A stretch of DNA of 64,000 nucleotides from Apostichopus japonicus (lineage: Eukaryota; Echinodermata; Holothuroidea; Aspidochirotida; Stichopodidae). The first letter of the stretch is position 1. Each line of letters opens with the position of its first letter. Shown piece by piece: positions 61,259 to 64,000 of the stretch. The notes beneath the pieces were generated by a model. The model made no database searches and was not told the origin of the DNA. It saw only the letters and a list, made by a program, of their open reading frames with translations. The position numbers and the translations under genes are program-made. The stretch spans positions 5,382,001 to 5,446,000 of the forward strand of contig NC_092561.1 in NCBI RefSeq assembly GCF_037975245.1, read 5' to 3'.

Positions 61259-61329
61259 TGTATGGAGGGAAAACGGCTGGGAAAACGATTCGCAGAACTG
61301 CTATCCGTTCTGAGAGCTCTATGAATTTG

Positions 61330-61645
61330 AACGGGACAGAAACCGCTCCCTAAAATAGTCTCGAAAACCCTCCCCAAGACAAGAAAGGGTACTTATCAGG
61401 CTGCACATGAATAGAAATAGTACTTCTGTTTCCCATAAAGGCAAACAAAGACCCTGAAGAACCGTTCCGATCGACTTAAGTAAAAAATCATCCACAAAAA
61501 AAATGAACGATGTAGGCACTTTGAGTGGTAGATTGAGAAGGAAGGGCATTGACCGGTGGGAATGGTCATAGGGGTGCACAGTGTTAAAAGGTTACCAGTT
61601 CATTCTTGGTAGAACGAGAGTTGTGGGGAGACAGGTAAGCAGGGA
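61330..61645 (+). repeat. R1 repeat, near full-length copy
   Basis: Matches 2805-3103, including gggtacttatcaggctgcac, ggtagattgagaaggaaggg and the terminal tgtggggagacaggtaagc. Confidence 0.75.
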
Positions 61646-63800
61646 AAGAAGTAAATACATCATTCTTGCACTGCACCCCGCCCACCCACCCCCCCCCCAA
61701 TGACCATCCACTGGTCACTGCTCTCTCCCATCCTTATCTATTTTACCGTTCTACAATATAGCATAAATCCCTGCAATGTTTATCTATTTTCTTGCTAGTG
61801 TTGTATAAAGACTAATTAAGTATTCATGAATGAAATGCTCGGTTTAAGATTATACTTTATAACAACCAAATTCAAACTGACGGCTTAAAGGATGACTTGG
61901 GATTATATTTTTACACTCATTTGCATGTCAAAGTTAATATTATAATGCTATGAATCTTGAATGCTGTTTTTCACTAGATATTTTCTAATATTTTCTACTA
62001 CTTTTTCTACTAGACATTTATTATGATTTTAAACTGCTGCTCGCTTCAAGGGTATCTTAAGCAAAACAGTAACCAGAAGTAATGTACCTATTGAAGTTTA
62101 ATTCTGTAGTTGTGCTGATCAATATTGTAAGTGATCTGTTGCATACAGCTGCTGTATGTGATGAAGAGTATAAATCAGAGATACAAACTTTGCTTAAATA
62201 AAGTCATGCATTCAAAAATTATGTTGATTCAAAGATATTCACAAAACAGTCAACTTCACATGTTAATTTCCCAGTTCACTTTTAAATTACTTAAAAACTG
62301 TTTTACACTGATCAATATATCTATCTGTGATGTCAAACCCCCCATGTGAGTATATATACTCCAATTTTATCATGTCTGCTATTTATAAATAAAAGATATC
62401 TTTTTCGAGGGTTAGAATGGTACTGTATACGTTTCACGCAGTATAAAGTCTCGGACACACGTACAGTACTGATCGTGGTACAGTGTCTCAGACTCTCAGA
62501 TTCCCAAGGTAATAAAATCTAATTATGAACTGAATGTACTGTACAGTATATACATGTAAATCTGTTGACTCATGATAGCAGATAACATGCAGCATAAAAT
62601 CACTGCATTGCTCAATATCGCAGCGTACATTCGATATATATGAAAGATTCAATTAAAAAGAATACGGTTCAAATGTGTGAAAGTTCTCTAGATTTAACTG
62701 GCAGCACTCTGGTATTATAACACCGATCGCTTGTCTCAATGTGTAAATTCGCGCAAAATTCGGGTCATTAACTGGCAAAATGCCAACACATTTCGCTGTG
62801 TGCCCGGTTGCACAAAGAAAGAGAAGACTAGGAACTTTTTCTGCCGTTAGACATTAAGAGAACTTTAAACACATGATATTAATTGGATAATAATCGCCAT
62901 GCAGTCAAAACATTGCATGATTCCTGTACCCATTACCCAACATTTAACCAGGTTAATCGCTAACGCTTAAAATATAACGATAAGTACTATCATTGGGCTG
63001 CTCCCACAAGCCTGTACAGTAAAAATAACATCAAATTACTAGTGGGAACTTGATAATTTAAGGTATACAGTACATAGCACTGAATCGCTGCATTGCTACA
63101 GTAGATATCACAGTGTAATTATACTCATTCATGACCAAAATTTGCCATGCATAAATTAATATCATATCAGAGATAATTGTTTTGTTTTTTTTGCCCTGCA
63201 CCCAAGAGACTATATAGTCAACTGTGTGTAAAAAAAAAAAAAAAATTAAAGATCTATATTAACTTTTTAATGTGACATAACTGCATCTGATAATTTTTGA
63301 AATCATCTTTAGTACTGTCGCGATGGCACCGAAGTATTACGCATTAATTTCAAACACTGTCAATATATTGAAATAAGATACATACTGATAAATAATTTTT
63401 TTTATTTTTTTAATGGAAATTTGATCAGACTAGCAGAGAACTTTGATAAATTACACAGGGAATGACAAATGTTCTACAATTCAAAGATTCAATTTCAACA
63501 TTCATTATTTAATAGTAGCTTTTGCTGGCATATTTGAGTACTCAGGTTTCACTTCATAATAACATCATTATACTACACAAGTTGTGAAACTGTACGCAAG
63601 CTGGCTGTACCTGTACGCATAAGGTTTTTTTCAATTGCTCCTTCAGAATACAAGCAAGTGTTTCTTTCTCGGTTAATTACCATGGAATGTGTGTGATTAC
63701 CGGTAGCTTACTTAACTGCATGATGGTATTGTCCTCTGGCTTTTGGTTAAGATCATGTTTGCTACAGATCTGTTGACTTTCAGATACACAGTACATAGTA
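61646..63800. other. Non-coding stretch
   Basis: A poly-C run near 61690 and poly-A near 63230; no recognisable coding sequence. Confidence 0.35.
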
Positions 63801-64000
63801 GATCATCACTCACTAAACATCACCAAAGCACCAAAGCATCACCAAATATCACCAAACATCACCAAGCATCACAAACATTACTCACAAAACATCACCATAC
63901 ATCACCAACACTGAACATCACCAGACATCACCAAACATCACAAAGCATCACTCACTAATCATCACTCACTAAACGTCACCAAACTTCACTCACCACACAT
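63801..64000 (+). repeat. Degenerate 10-11-bp satellite (CATCACCAAA)
   Basis: Repeated atcaccaaacatcaccaagc-type words continue to the window edge; the array is open-ended. Confidence 0.85.

Noticed and set aside
60609-61313. 234-codon ORF as a repetitive protein gene
   Set aside because: It is the translation of a 16-bp minisatellite read through all three frames, with no start context, splice sites or flanking coding sequence.
1-64000. CRISPR arrays, operons or bacterial features
   Set aside because: Repeat spacing, introns, SINEs and LINEs show animal nuclear DNA; no array or prokaryotic gene organisation is present.

Overview
This window looks like animal nuclear DNA. It is AT-rich and intron-bearing, dense in transposable elements, and most of it is non-coding. 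A single-exon leucine-rich-repeat (LRR) membrane protein of the kind expanded in echinoderms and amphioxus, tRNA-derived SINEs, several LINE types, MITEs and satellites together suggest a marine deuterostome, most likely an echinoderm (a sea cucumber is my best guess). That placement is inference; nothing here fixes the species.

The central structure is a large inverted duplication. Arm A (about 1579-9036) and arm B (about 29402-36563, reverse orientation) are diverged copies separated by about 20 kb. Each carries exons of a Bcl-2-family gene, and the two genes converge. Arm B holds the better copy, on the minus strand. A 1.6-kb exon (37136-38734) splices in frame to five arm-B exons (36153-35920, 35604-35362, 34667-34606, 32905-32639, 32043-31987). 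Every junction has GT/AG ends and matching phase, giving a predicted 806-residue protein. It has a long Ser/Lys/Arg-rich, probably disordered N-terminus, then a BH3 motif and a BH2 motif, and ends in an acidic tail with no membrane anchor. The layout most resembles vertebrate BCL2L14 (Bcl-G). Arm A lacks the large exon, has a 1-bp deletion in its first exon and has lost the BH2 tryptophan. It also carries two tandem, phase-symmetric copies of the BH3 exon.

Region by region: 1-1575 is a minus-strand LINE fragment plus a dispersed repeat. 1579-9036 is arm A. 9037-10350 is a Tx1/L1-like LINE 3' fragment. 10612-11680 is a broken LRR gene, followed by a SINE. 12-17.9 kb is mostly featureless, with repeat fragments. 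17.98-20.03 kb is a decayed minus-strand LINE. 20.17-20.34 kb is a ZNG1/CBWD pseudogene fragment. 20971-22386 is an intact LRR transmembrane ORF whose stop codon lies inside a hAT-type MITE. 24.4-25.1 kb is a SINE interrupted by another hAT MITE. 26.1-29.4 kb is non-coding. 29.4-38.7 kb is arm B plus the large exon. From 39 kb to the end I see no convincing gene, only repeats: a 2.4-kb inverted-repeat element with eight copies of a 14-bp motif, a near-perfect fold-back hairpin, three sets of 200-390-bp tandem repeats, a 16-bp minisatellite and dispersed SINE-like repeats.

The two Bcl-2-like copies share ancestry and may share function. The LRR gene and LRR pseudogene are members of one family lying in the spacer between the arms. 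Nothing links the two families functionally beyond proximity.
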